Notes: generated by a model not told the origin, from the letters alone. A DNA stretch of 64,000 nt from Siphonodentalium dalli (GCA_032622095.1 CP136069.1:51194760-51258759), one strand, 5' to 3'. Shown: positions 12,178 to 24,105, numbered from the stretch's first letter. Numbers and translations are program-made.

Positions 12178-12636
12178 TGTGAGTTAATGAACACATAGAT
12201 ATATATTAGTCTTTATTGCGTTGTGAATAAGATAAGCAGTGTATACAAATATGATGATCAAGAGTCGCCGCGAAGTGAGGTCCCCGAACGGGTGATGCCT
12301 GGCAAGGGTGTTGCCTGGAGAAGCATACTAACCTCGAGATGAGATGAGTCTAGTGAAAGCATGAGGTGATGGGATGTGGTTGTTTCTTCTATACTATTTG
12401 GGTTGCATATTAGATGAGGCGTTTGGCAATACACATCGGGATTGGTTCCTCCGTTATGGTCATCTCTCTTGACCATATTTGGGAGCCATCTTCATTGTGT
12501 GTATGTCTTCGCTGGGAGTAAGACGTGTGAGGTTTCGTTAAGAACCGAACACGAATATCTGAGTTTGGGGTTTTATATATTGGGACATTCGTATTGTGAA
12601 TCAAGTTGTGAGATTATAATGGGTCGTTATCTCACA
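12178..12636. mobile_element. Solo LTR (459 bp) with 4-bp target duplication
   Basis: The segment starts TGTGAGTTAATG and ends CGTTATCTCACA, so it has the TG...CA ends and short inverted termini of a retroviral-type LTR. GTAA flanks it at 12174-12177 and 12637-12640. The uninterrupted junction is visible at 5191-5205 (GATGTAACAGTTGTTGG), where GTAA is present once. No internal retrotransposon coding region accompanies it. Lineage (Gypsy or BEL-like) cannot be told from the LTR alone. The frame at 12442-12786 spans LTR and family A and is not a gene. Confidence 0.72.
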
Positions 12637-13553
12637 GTAAAAGTTGTTGGAAATTCCAGCCCATGGTGTGGTTCAAGGGGAAGGGGTGCAATTGTAAATT
12701 ATCAGGCGTTCACACCAAAATGGAGACCCTGTAGCCAAGTACATGTATCCAACAACGGGAGACAAACAATCGTCGCCGTAGCTTGATTTCGTACGGCGAC
12801 ATAATGCTAATAGAAATTCAGGGTTCATGGGGATGGCGTGTATATAACCCACCTCTCACTCATCAGAATCAAACAGTTATAAACAAAAATATAATATAAG
12901 TTAATTGCCCGCTTAATTTTCGAATGCCCAGGTCACATTGTACACAACATATTACCTATTATATGCCATTTCGAAGAGGAACAAAAATATGTATATTCCA
13001 CCAGAATACGGAACAGCTCTGGTCTAGGAGTGTCCACCAAGTGACATAGATTCTCAGATCCACCCCAAGACTTCCTCCGATATTTACCCTCATAATGCAT
13101 CATAATTCACAACTATGAGATAGAGTTATTCCTTTTGCATTGAGAATAATAAACTGGCAGTACACACGAGATCGAAATTAAGCACAGAACACACATCGAT
13201 ACCTTGACAAACACATGTTCACAGTCCATTCGACTGGATAAGTTGATAATATAATGTTTTGGAACTTCTCCTTTCAAATGGCATATAATATGGAATATGT
13301 TGTATGTATTGCGATTCGAAAATGGGATCTTTAAATGAGCTGGTGTCCCTCGGTGCATGTGTATCGGTTATAAAGCTAAGATGAAGCGAAAAGCACTCAC
13401 ATCGCATAGCTTATCCTTAAAATCAATTATTATATATCAAATATCGTCATTGGTTGCTTTTTATTTAAATGTATGAGTAAATGAAACCCGACGTATCCCA
13501 GTGGCATCAAGAACTGCAGATAGTTCCGCCAATATAAAACTAAACTTGCCCTG

Positions 13554-13635
13554 AAGGTCGAACGCACTATGGTGACGGAGATAGGGGAACAGTATACTGT
13601 TCCCCTATCTCCGTCACCATAGTGCGTTCGACCTT
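13554..13635. repeat. 82-bp perfect palindrome at an insertion edge
   Basis: The left half is ordinary family A sequence (AAGGTCGAACGCACTATGGT and onward to GGGGAACAGTA). The right half is its exact reverse complement, meeting at CAGTATACTG. Family A copies elsewhere have no such inverted half, so it arose together with, or after, the insertion at 13598. Confidence 0.95.
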
Positions 13636-14637
13636 ATTACGTGCGCTCGCGCAACAGTATGGCGATCAGTCAGATTCGTAGGTACGTTGGTGTCACCCTA
13701 CCGATTTCACTCCATGACGTCACCCTTACGCAGTACATGCCGGCGATCTTACGGAGTAGATTATAGAGTTGACGCTCTTGGCACTGACTTCCGTTACTAG
13801 CTCGTTGCTATATAAACAAACCAGCGATGTGGCTTTTGTCGAAAATTGACGGTCAGTACATTCGCCCTGTATACATGTACTTTCGGAAAATACAAAACAC
13901 CACAACGTTATACCCGACCAGTGTCAGTGTCTCGATATCATTTGACCAAATTTCTTGACATGAAACCGCGACAGACACGGCGTGAAATACATCGCATTGA
14001 GTAAACAATTTCCCATTGTTTCAATTCAACTTCAAGATCGCGGTAAAATAAAAACCGCAATTTGTAAGTGGTAAACATCTGAAAAAGACATCAGGTACAT
14101 GCAGAAACTAATTGTTGTGCATATTTATTTCTATTTGAGGTGGCAATTTTTCATGTTCATCAGTATTTTTAACGATAAGAGCGATGGTAATTGGGGGACT
14201 ATATTTTATCTAGCGCAATAAAATTTAAATTAAAAAGTAATGAATTGGCTGAGTGTTTTCTATGGCCGCATATTTCGTTGATAATTACGAGCCATTTGTT
14301 TGTCTAAATAACATTTTTAAGTTCGAAGAGCATTAGAATGGGGATAACAGTGTGGTGTTTTGTGATTTCGGAAAGGTACATGGCGAATATACTGTGGCAA
14401 ATACCCGTTAACTAAATTTGCCACAGTATATTCGCCATGTACCTTTCCGAAACCACAAAACACCACACTGTTCTCCCCTAAATAAAATTATTGAAGATTG
14501 TAATTGTCTTTTTTTGCTATTATTAAATTAAATTAAATTAAATAAATTAAGTAAAATACAGTGAAATTATTTTTTTAATTATTTTTTATTACATTTTTCC
14601 GCATGTTGGCATCTCTCTGAGTGCATTCTAGTTATAC
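13598..14637. mobile_element. 1.04-kb insertion in family A
   Basis: Defined by comparison with other family A copies: GGGGAACAGTACTAGCAAAG is interrupted after CAGTA. It opens with a 41-bp inverted copy of the adjacent target, then holds mixed sequence with a TATATAAAC box near 13810, a long hairpin (14340-14478) and an AT-rich tract (14520-14600). No transposase frame or terminal repeat was found. Confidence 0.6.
14340..14478. repeat. 63-bp inverted repeat, 13-bp loop
   Basis: The left arm 14340-14402 (GGGGATAACAGTGTGGTGTT and onward) pairs with the right arm 14416-14478 with about three mismatches. A diverged relative of the right arm lies at 13853-13915 (TACATTCGCC, TTTCGGAAAATACAAAACAC). 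Confidence 0.92.
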
Positions 14638-16345
14638 AAGCAAAGATGGAAAGATCGCTAGCGATACCAAGATTAGTGTTCTCAGATAATTACAGTCGCG
14701 AGCACTGGCCTCACGATAGTGTACCGAGAAACACCTGGCCATATGTTAATATAATATATGAGAACCTATCTGCACGACAATTTGTTGCACTGTTAAATAC
14801 TTAGATCGTACTCATGAGCCGATTCATATGAGGTTTTGATGACCACTGCAGAAGTCGACTTTTAGAAGAGAACGTTTTAACAAGTTTTGAATTTTTGTCA
14901 ACCTGGCAAAAATTATACTGACCGTCTCTTATAAGGAGTGATAACCCATCCGTCGTCCAAAAGCGGTAAATGATAAAGAGCGTTCTCATGTTTGAGCATT
15001 GAGCTCGTTTTCAACTCAAAATATATAGATGCTTTTGTGGGTTCTTTTTGTGCGAAATACGAACCGAAGTGCTTGCAATATTTTTAATTGTTTTTTTTTG
15101 CCTGGTAAGCTGAACAATTTATTATAGGCAATTTAGACAAATTGGCTGTCAAATCGGCCAGAGCACCTTTAAACCCGATAGTACTATAGCAAAGAATGAA
15201 AGATCGTCAGCGATACCAAGTGTTCTCCTTTATCTGATGCGAGCGTTGAATCACACCATACATGTATGTACCATATATACACGTAGCTTTTCCAGATGGC
15301 GTTAACGAATAAAATATTACAAGAAGAATATATTGTTATATAACGGATAACGTGTAGGTCAGTTGTTGTCAATGATTAGATGAACCGTACGACATGCCAT
15401 TGTTCAATAGTGAGCCAGTCGCTGAAATTCAGGCCAAATCCAATGATCACACAAAGGACACAATACAGTTCCTGAGGAGATCTTATTCGATTTGTTATTA
15501 CTGAATTACGACCTCTTTGCTTCGCATCCCGGAAGATTAATCCTCGACTGCCTCGACCGTTTAATGTCGTATGGGGCCTATGGGCCTGGCAGGAATCACG
15601 GAGGGCTGCAGCCACACAAAGCGTTTTGAAAGTTAACATTCTGGCAATTTTCGGGCAAATTTGAGATATTTTCTGGCAAATTGAATGGTATTTCATTGGG
15701 AAATTATGGCAACTTACAGTATTTTTCACAGTGATTCCAGAATTATACATACTTAATGTTAATTTGAATCTAATTTGTTATATTTCTGGGTATATAAAAG
15801 GTATATTATACAAAAACTGTTACAATCATGAATATATCATGTAAAACAAATTCGGGCAAAAAGTCCCAGCCCCCTCTAAGATTTGGGCGCCTGTACGGCA
15901 ATCAAGCGACAAGCCCTTGTTCAATAGTGAGTCAGTCACTGAAAACCAGACCAAATCCAATGATTACACAAAGGACACAACACAGTTGTTGAGGAGGTCT
16001 TGTTCGTTTTGTTATGGCTACATTACTGCCTCTTTGTTTTGCGTGCAGCCGAGAACGTTAGTGATCGACTGTATCGACCGTTTAATGCCGTATGGACCAG
16101 GGAGGCTGGGGCGGCTGCAGCCCACCCCAAACTTTTTGAAAGTTAAACATTCGGGTAATTTTTGGGTAAATAGATATTTTCGGGAAAATTTAATTGTATT
16201 TCAGAGGCAAATTATTGCAAATTACTGTATTTTTCATAGTTATCCCAGAATTATACATACTTAAGGTTAATTTGAATCTATTTTGTTATATGTCTGTGTA
16301 TATAAAAGGTATATTCTACAAAAACTGTTACAACCATGAATATAT

Positions 16346-16857
16346 ATTTACACACTAAGTGTTGTCATCACTAAATCCAGCATTCTAATTGGTCGGCGCC
16401 CACGTGGCTAGTTGCAGTTATTTCTCGGTGAATGTGGAACGCCTCATAACACCAAGCTTATAACACCATCGATACGTCATTAGGTTTGGAAAGACGAACG
16501 CGTAATGTTTTGGGCGCATTTGGACTCGCGCAGGATTGACTTTATACATCATCGGGTTTCAATATGAAGATAAATTGTTCCTATTAACTTTTGGCAAGGG
16601 TGCTATTGGGTATTTTGGGCTGATCTTGTCACGATACACTTTTCGATTTAAATATATTTACAAAAGTGGCTTTCTCGCTAAATGTATATAAATATAAGGA
16701 TTAACTGTCATGTGGACTATTTTTATGGAGATGTAACGGTGAGGTAAGTGGACATAACTTGTATGTAAAACCCTTCGGGTTTTACACAAGTTATGTCCAC
16801 TTACCTCACCGTTACATCTCCATAAAAAACAGTCCACATGACAGTTAATCCTTATAT
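16346..16857. mobile_element. About 510-bp insertion in family R, ending in a long palindrome
   Basis: Uninterrupted units read CCATGAATATATCATGTAA. Here the text breaks after GAATATAT near 16345 and resumes at ATCATGTAAGAC near 16855. The inserted DNA holds unique sequence (GGTCGGCGCCCACGTGGC area) and then the palindrome at 16692-16857. Confidence 0.6.
16692..16857. repeat. 166-bp near-perfect palindrome, TTC loop
   Basis: ATATAAGGATTAACTGTCAT at the left pairs with its complement at the right. The apex is AAAACCCTTCGGGTTTT near 16777-16793, giving a three-base loop. There are only a few mismatches and one short bulge along each arm of about 80 bp. Confidence 0.93.
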
Positions 16858-17059
16858 CATGTAAGACACATTCGGGCAAAAAATCTCAGCCTCCCTAAAA
16901 AAATCGGGCGCCCAAACGGCTATGGAACGACATGCCCTTGTTCAATAGTGAGCCAGTCGCTGAAATTCAGGCCAAATCCAATGATCACACAAAGGACACA
17001 ATACAGTTCCTGAGGAGATCTTGTTCGATTTGTTATTGCTGGATCACGGCCTCTTTGCT

Positions 17060-17457
17060 AAATAAAATAAAACCTTAGTGTTATTTTCATTGTGTTGGTT
17101 ATTGAATCTAACAGAACATGCACATAATTTAGAATTGTTTCTAATGATATTTTCATAAATATTATGCGTTAGTTGCAATGCATGTATGAAAATAAAAAAT
17201 ATATTAAAATATATTCTCAATAAGTTGGTGCACAACTTCTCCAATACCCAGCAATTTTAAATGTAAAAGGTTTATGTGTTTATTGCTTGCTTCTTTCTAT
17301 TATTTCAGTCGTTTCTTGTTTCCATGTTATGTAGTGATGTTTTTATTCAATCAAATTTGATATTTTAATTTGATTTATTTCATTATTTATTCCTATGCGA
17401 ACAATATGGCTGGAAACTAACAATTGTAATCAGATGTAATCGAAAAGTAATCAATTA
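17060..17457. other. AT-rich insertion between duplicated family R segments
   Basis: The block AAAGGACACAATACAGTTC through CGGCCTCTTTGCT occurs at about 16992-17059 and again at 17458-17526, flanking 400 bp of AT-rich unique DNA. It may be a large-duplication insertion or a rearranged tandem unit. Confidence 0.45.
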
Positions 17458-18195
17458 CAAAGGACACAATACAGTTCATGAGGAGATCATGTTCGATTTG
17501 TTATTACTGAATTACGGCCTCTTTGCTTCGCAGCCGGGACCATTAATCCTCGACTGCATCGGCCGTGTAATGCTGTATGGGCCTGCATGGGGGGAATCTG
17601 GGAGGGCTGTAGCCACCCAAAGCGTTTTGAAAGTTAACATTCTGACAATTTTCGGGAAAATTTGAGATATTTTCGGGCAAATTGAATGGTATTTCAGGGT
17701 GAAATTATGGCAAAAAAAAGTATTGTTCACAGTTCTGCCAGAATTATACATATTTAAGGTTAATTTGAATCTATTTTGTTATATTTCTGCGTATATACAA
17801 GATTTATATTCTAAAAAAAACTGTGATAACCATGAATATATCATGTAAAACAAATTCGGGCAAAAAGTCTCAGCCCCCCCCCCCCACAAAGATTCGGGCG
17901 CCCGTACGGCCATCAAACGACATGCCCTTGTTCAATGGTCAGCCAGTCGCTGAAAATCAGACCAAATCCAATGATTACACAAAGGACACACTACAGTTCT
18001 TGAGGAGGTCTTGTTCGATTTGTTATTGTTGAATTACGGCTTCTTCGCTTCACAGCCCGGAACATTAATCCTCGACTGTCTCAGCCGTTTGATGTGAGAT
18101 TGGTTTTTTATGTGACCCGAGTGAGAAGAGTCATACGACCGATATATTTAATGCTCCTGGTGCAATATTCGCGATCGATGTGCTCGTAAATAGGA

Positions 18196-18597
18196 TTAAC
18201 CCTTTACCCAACAGAAGGGCCCTGTGCCAATGCATTCTCTTATATATGCGAGTCGACCATAGGTCGCCTCGCATATATAAGAGAATGCATTGGCTTAACA
18301 CATTAAAAATTATAAAATTGTTAAAGAATGTAAGAAAAAATGGTAAAAAGTGTTAAAATTTTTTTTTTTTTTTAGGCCAATGCATTCTCTTATATATGCG
18401 AGGCGACCTATGGTCGACTCGCATATATAAGAGAATGCATTGGCACAGGGCATAACTGTAACTATCACAATGTGGTCAAGGAGCCGGTTCCAATGATATC
18501 CATATTTGTATGGTTCTATTGAGACAGACCGAAGATATTTTAGGCTGTTGAAGCTTTATTTGGCCGGTTTTGGCCGGTTTGTTGGGTAAAGGGTTAA
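18196..18597 (+). mobile_element. piggyBac-like double-hairpin MITE, copy 2
   Basis: 402 bp with TTAA at 18196-18199 and 18594-18597 and the same TTAACCCTTTACCCAACA ends. Both 67-bp hairpins are intact and are exact reverse complements of each other. Almost identical to copies 1, 3 and 4, which points to recent amplification. Confidence 0.92.
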
Positions 18598-18779
18598 TCT
18601 AAATATCGTGTAAACACGGCATCATTCTAGACTGATGTTCATGTTTTTTTTCAGAAACTGAACGGGATGGGGGTATGGAGGGGGAACTATTGTACCTGTT
18701 GTTAATCTGTTACTGGTAACTGTTGTCATGGTGACAGTGATAAGACGAGGACAATGATGCCGATGCTTACACGTAATGG

Positions 18780-19070
18780 GAGATGAGGACGAAGATGACA
18801 GTGATGATATGACGATGATGGTTGTTGTTGATGATGATGACCACATGTTCGAAACGACAATGACGATGATGATGATGATGATGATGAAAATAAGGATAAT
18901 GAACAGTATGATGACGATTATGATGATGATGACAGTGATGATGATGATGATGATGCTGTTAATGACAGTGATGATGATGATTTTGACGATGATGATGGTG
19001 ATGGTGGTGATAATGATGATGATGATGATAACGATGCTGAAAATGACAGTGATGATGATGGTGATGCTGG

Positions 19071-19104
<34 letters not shown>

Positions 19105-19406
19105 AACGATGCTGAAAATGACAGTGATGATGATGTTGATAATGACAGTGATGATGATGGTGCTGATAATGATAGTGATGATGATGATGATGATGATGTT
19201 GATAATGACAGTGATGATGATGATGATGATGCTGATAATAATGACAGTGATGATGCTGATAATAATGACAGTGATGATGATGATGATGATGTTGATAATG
19301 ACAGTGATGATGCTGATAATAATGACAGTGATGATGCTGATAATGACAGTGATGATGATGCTGATAATAATGACAGTGATGATGATGATGCTGATAATAA
19401 TGATAG

Positions 19407-19437
<31 letters not shown>

Positions 19438-20490
19438 ATTAATGACAGTGATGATGATGATGATGTTGATAATGACAGTGATGATGCTGATAATAATGAC
19501 AGTGATGATGTTGATAATGACAGTGATGATGATGATGCTGATAATAATGACAGTGATGATGATGATGCTGATAATAATGACAGTGATGATGTTGATAATG
19601 ACAGTGATGATGCTGATAATAATGACAGTGGTGATGTTGATAATGACAGTGATGATGATGATGCTGATAATAATGACAGTGATGATGATGATGCTGATAA
19701 TAATGATAGTGATGATGATGATGATGATGATGATGCTGATATTAATGACAGTGATGATGATGATGCTGATAATAATGACAGTGATGATGATGCTGATAAT
19801 GACTGTGATGATGATGACGATGATGATGATGACGACGACGACGACGATGATGATGATACGTATAATGACAATGATGATGATGGTTATGCTGAGATGATGA
19901 TGATGATGATAATGTAAGTGATGACGATGGTGATGATGCTGATAATGACTGTGATGTTGATGCTGATGATAACAGTGATGATGATGTTGATGATGCTGAT
20001 AATGACAGTGGTGATGATGATGACAGTGATGGTGATGTTGACGCTGATAATGACAGTGATGATGATAATGACAGTGATGACGACGATGATGATGATGCTG
20101 ATACTGACAGTGATGTTGATGATGATTATGACAGTGATTATGATGATGATGATGATGACAGTGATGATGATGATGATGACAGTAATGATGATGATGACAG
20201 TAATGATGATGATGCTGATAATGTAAGTGATGACGATGATGATGATGCTGATAATGACAGTGATGTTGATGATGATTATGATGGTGCTGATAATGACAGT
20301 GATGTTGATGATGATGATTATGATGATGGTGATGCTGATAATGACAGTGATGATGGTGCTGACGATGAAAGTGATTATGATGATGATGATGATGACAGTG
20401 ATGATGATGCTGACAGTAATGATGATGATGCTGATAATGTAAGTGACGATGATGGTGATGATGGTGCTGATAGTGACAGTGATGTTGACA
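18780..20490 (+). repeat. Complex (GAT)n / GACAGT microsatellite
   Basis: About 1.7 kb built from GAT runs punctuated by AATGACAGT, GCTGATAAT and GTTGAT. In the GAT register one frame is open from 18841 to the TAA at 19915-19917 (358 codons). It reads almost only Asp, with Asn-Asp-Ser, Ala and Val interruptions, has no ATG until its last codons, and is frameshifted near 19890. The two other forward registers read Met or stops. The minus strand reads Ser/Leu. An acidic Asp-rich protein exon cannot be excluded, but no start, convincing splice acceptor or unique flank supports one. Call it a microsatellite. Confidence 0.85.
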
Positions 20491-23290
20491 ACTATCGATA
20501 CATAGTTCGCGATACGAAGATGTATCTAGATGTGTTTCAAACCATTCACGAAATGATTCTGAAATGTTTTAGGTGGAATTATAAATATTTGAGATGATGT
20601 ATGGGACATATATTTGGTGATCACTACATATTAGCTACGGTTATATGAGGCTTCGGTGTCAATCGATGATTCATTTAATGCTGGATATATAAGACTGTTA
20701 TCGTAAATGACAATGCCTTTGCAATGTTTGGGAAAGTTCAAATAAAACACTATAAAATTATTCGAGGCGATATTACACAACACGAGGAAAGTCTATAGAA
20801 GCTGCTATTGCTTAAAGTTAAAACATTATTCGGACATATCGCGCTAATTTATTGACCCGATACGATACATGTATCTCAGCTTTCGGTATCTCGATTGCAC
20901 CAGCTGTATCTCGCATCCCTATTTTCAGAACTTGGTTATTTGTTGACGTGTTTTACATCAATTAAGAAACTTAAGGACTGTAGATACTCAATTTTCGGGA
21001 AATACTGGATGAACGACAATGTATAGAAACAATCAAATAGCCATACTTGGTATGTGAAGTTTGGCTAAATAATATCAAATTTGATAGTTTTTTCTCAAGG
21101 AAACTGACACTTTATGACCCAATTAGAAGTCTAAAATGTCAAGTTGCCTATCTCTGAGGTAAACATGTGCTCAGGTGAAACAATTTCTTATTGCCAATTT
21201 GTTTTTTGACAGAGAACTTTTTTGTAAATACTACAGTAAATCTTCAATTATTAGGAGATACGGCGGTAAAATGAAATAGTTTGCTGTTCGTTTCTGTAAG
21301 AAGTTATTTTTGCAGTAAATAATCTTGTGTTGCCAGTTTTCAATGCATGCTACTACTTCCTGTTCTAATATGACCATACGCTAGCGTAATTAATGAACCA
21401 CAGCTATAAACACACGCATAAGCTATATGATATATCTGTCTTTTTAATCCTATACAATAACTTCATAGATGCGTATTCCCATCAACTAATATTAACTTAT
21501 GCCTTATATCGCGGTGTGATTATTATATATTACAGACATGCAAAAGGGTTCATCGACAGAGTGGGTCATATAGCTATTTCGTGTATAAATTAGGTCGATC
21601 ATATCATACATCAAGGCATGTGAGAAATAAGAGATTCACAATGCAAACATACTATATATATAGAGCTCACCGACTCAGACGTAAAACCTAAATAAAAAAC
21701 TTTTAAAGGCCGTTCCTTTTGTACAAATTATTTTAGAATATAAACTACCAACATCAAACTGAAAGTATTCAAAAGTCAAGACTGTTGTTTGTTGTCTAGA
21801 GGGGAGCTGAAATTAACCATTATATTATTGACGATGTGAGCGCAATCCGATTGAGATGTGTACTATACGAAGAAGCTTGTCGATTTCATCATGTCCATTT
21901 CTTTCATAAAATGTCATCGTGTCCATTTCAACGAAACTCGACGAGCAACGTCATCATGTAGCTTTCACCATCGACGATTTGCGATAACCTGAATGTCTCT
22001 TCTGCTTTGTTCATAAGTATGTGTTTCTTGTCGATTCATGAAAATAGAAGGATATCTGAGGATTATCAGATTCATGTATGTACTATGTAATTTTAGGATA
22101 ATTTAAACGCGATATAATAACGTTTGCATGCATCACGAATTTCGATTTCGATTCCAGTATTGTCTCCAGTTCAGCCAGACTGATTGAGATTTTCCCATTG
22201 CACACGACATTTATATTTTAAGCCACTCCAATGCAAATATTTGACAGTCCATAATATGTTATAATTATGTTCTCAATAATGTAAATCGCGGCTACGAATT
22301 AACTTCACTGTGCATAATTCCGATAGTAACTCCCCTCATTTTGGAACGCCGGCCATTGAAAGACGCACACGTTTATTTCAGATTACGACATTAATGCCCA
22401 CCAATCTACTGTGCAACAAAAGTGCTCGCAAAAATTTAAAACAGCAGTGTCGTATTATATAATAATTTTGACGTCACAAAATCAGATATAGTCTATATAC
22501 GACCCAAAGCGTCCGGCTTTGGTTCGTTATAATTTAAGTATCTATAGTCCTTAACATTGGATATGTGTATATGTATTGCTTTTTATAGTTTCATCTGCTA
22601 TGATTACGTAAGTTGTCGGTTTCATTGACCACAAAAAGGTCCGCAGAGGATTGTTTTCATAAGTAGTTACTTCAGAGCACACATATCCATATCTAACACC
22701 ACAATTTATATTTTGCGGAAACAGTTGCGAAAGACTACCATGTACATTATTGTCATAAATAACATGTACATGTATCAATGATTCTCAAACAGGACATGAT
22801 TGGCGTTCCAAACAATGGCACACATGGACAAAGTCTCAAATTATCCCTTGCTATAAAACCTCCAATTTTATACCGGAGATGCCCATGCAGTTTAAACCAC
22901 ATCCAATATTTATACAGAAAACATCGGCAATTTCCTGTTTCTTGATTGAATTGAAAGGTTTATTTAGGTCCGATATCGATCAGTTCTAAGGACCATTCAA
23001 ACACTCGAAAAATGAGAGATTAACTATTCCCAAACTCATTAATAATGGAAAGCGATTGATCGACCAAGATATGTTCTGTGACGCAAGCTTCTGTACATTT
23101 GTGTACTGACGAGATCCTGCCTTCTGTAAATTTGCTATTGCGATCATGCTCGCAAGTTTTCTGATATATTGGCGTGGGTTTCTGATATGTGGCATGAGCG
23201 AATATGTGCTCACAAAACATTGGTTCTGCAGAATACTGTTTGCATGTCTTCACAAAGACCTAATTTACGACTGGCAAATGAATCGGCGCA
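20491..23290. other. Mostly unique DNA, no gene recognised
   Basis: 2.8 kb with no member of the named repeat families. Frames of 60-80 codons are present on both strands but none has recognisable motifs. AATAAA occurs at about 20742 without a supporting gene. Confidence 0.5.
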
Positions 23291-23482
23291 TCGATTAATC
23301 AGATGCCAATAGATGATCTGCGTGTGGCCCTGGACTCGCGACGAGGAAACAACAAGGTGTGCAGCGAATAGGAGCTATAACTAAAACAAATATGCCAATG
23401 ACGTAAAGGAAAATGATTTCACCGAAATCTTGTTTGATTATTCTGTATTTACTAGATGTTGGGGTACAGCCCCTCCTTTCTT

Positions 23483-23714
23483 GGATATAGATATCTTCTA
23501 GTTTTTGTTTAATGGGGGCATTAAACATATTGAGGTTATGAATATATTGGTCGTTCCATATATATTCTATACCTAATCCATTCAGAGTTTCTTTTATATC
23601 AATTATCCATGGGTTGTTGCAAATATTTCTTGAATGTCTAGTATATAAAACATAATATAAACGCGCGCCAGTTTTGAGGCTATGAATATATGGGTCGTTC
23701 CATATATATCCCAT
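23483..23714 (-). pseudogene. Decayed LINE-type ORF fragment (C-terminal region)
   Basis: Minus-strand frame of 139 codons (23714-23295) whose residues 31-77 read like the poorly conserved region after the reverse transcriptase in invertebrate non-LTR elements: NNPWIIDIKETLNGLGIEYI, a tryptophan-containing GIEYIWNDQYIHNL, then KQKLEDIYIQE. Residues 1-14 (MGYIWNDPYIHSLK) repeat the GIEYIWNDQYIHNL part, so the segment is partly duplicated in tandem. No RT or endonuclease catalytic motif is present. From about residue 80 the frame reads into unrelated sequence. Identification is by pattern memory only. Confidence 0.45.
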
Positions 23715-23719
23715 ACCTA

Positions 23720-24105
23720 ATCTGTACTCAAACTGTCATTACACTTGAACAAGACCCATAGAAGGGTCGGAAGCTCATGAATAAAATTTCACAACAAGTC
23801 TGTAAAGGTGTTACAATCTTCCATCTATCAGTTATGCCACATGTCCCGGAAACACACGTGGCGCACATCGCGGATTGAATAGCGTGAAATGACCGCAACA
23901 CATGTATGTAATGAGAACGAGGTTCACGCTAACCAAAGAGATTTATTTGTTGACCCAATTACAGTAACGGTCAATTACTGACTCTATAGCGGTCACCATT
24001 TCCTAGATCCGTTATTTCGTCTGCCATCGATTCATGGTGGAACCGGAAAACACTCCTGATAATTACAGAAGAAGCGCGGACTGTCACATCTGCCCGCGTG
24101 AGAGA
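23720..24105. other. Unique spacer
   Basis: No gene or repeat recognised. Confidence 0.5.

Larger units (their letters stand above)
12641..15175 (+). repeat. Family A, copy A6, split by a 1.04-kb insertion
   Basis: The left part, 12641-13597, runs from GTTGTTGGAAATTCCAGCCC through CCACCAGAATACGGAACAGC to the GGAGATAGGGGAACAGTA block. The right part resumes at about 14638 (AGCAAAGATGGAAAGATCGC) and continues to about 15175. This is the most complete family A copy. It also shows that family A contains an inverted pair of its own segment: the reverse complement of the GGGCCTTTAA-ending block appears near 12900-12990. Confidence 0.75.
15376..18110 (-). repeat. Family R, tandem array of about 515-bp units with insertions
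   Basis: The landmark TTCAATAGTGAGCCAGTC starts at 15403, 15920, 16941 and 17931. Other landmarks per unit are AAATCCAATGATYACACAAA, the GAGGAGRTCTTGTTCG block, repeated TTCGGGCAAAT-type text, GAATTATACATA and GAATATATCATGTAA. The unit contains several near-repeats of TTCGGGCAAA and CTGTATTTTTCA. The opposite-strand frame at 15376-15750 is a by-product. An inverted single copy lies at 34400-34760. Confidence 0.75.

Noticed and set aside
12442-12786. 114-codon plus frame
   Set aside because: It crosses the boundary of the solo LTR into family A, so it is a chance frame.
18776-19897. 373-codon Met-rich frame and 317-codon Ser-rich opposite frame
   Set aside because: Both are register shifts of a GAT-type microsatellite; poly-Met or Ser/Leu text is what such DNA gives by chance.
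23295-23482. C-terminal half of the 139-codon minus frame
   Set aside because: Shows no similarity to the LINE-like part and no recognisable motif; left out of the pseudogene call.
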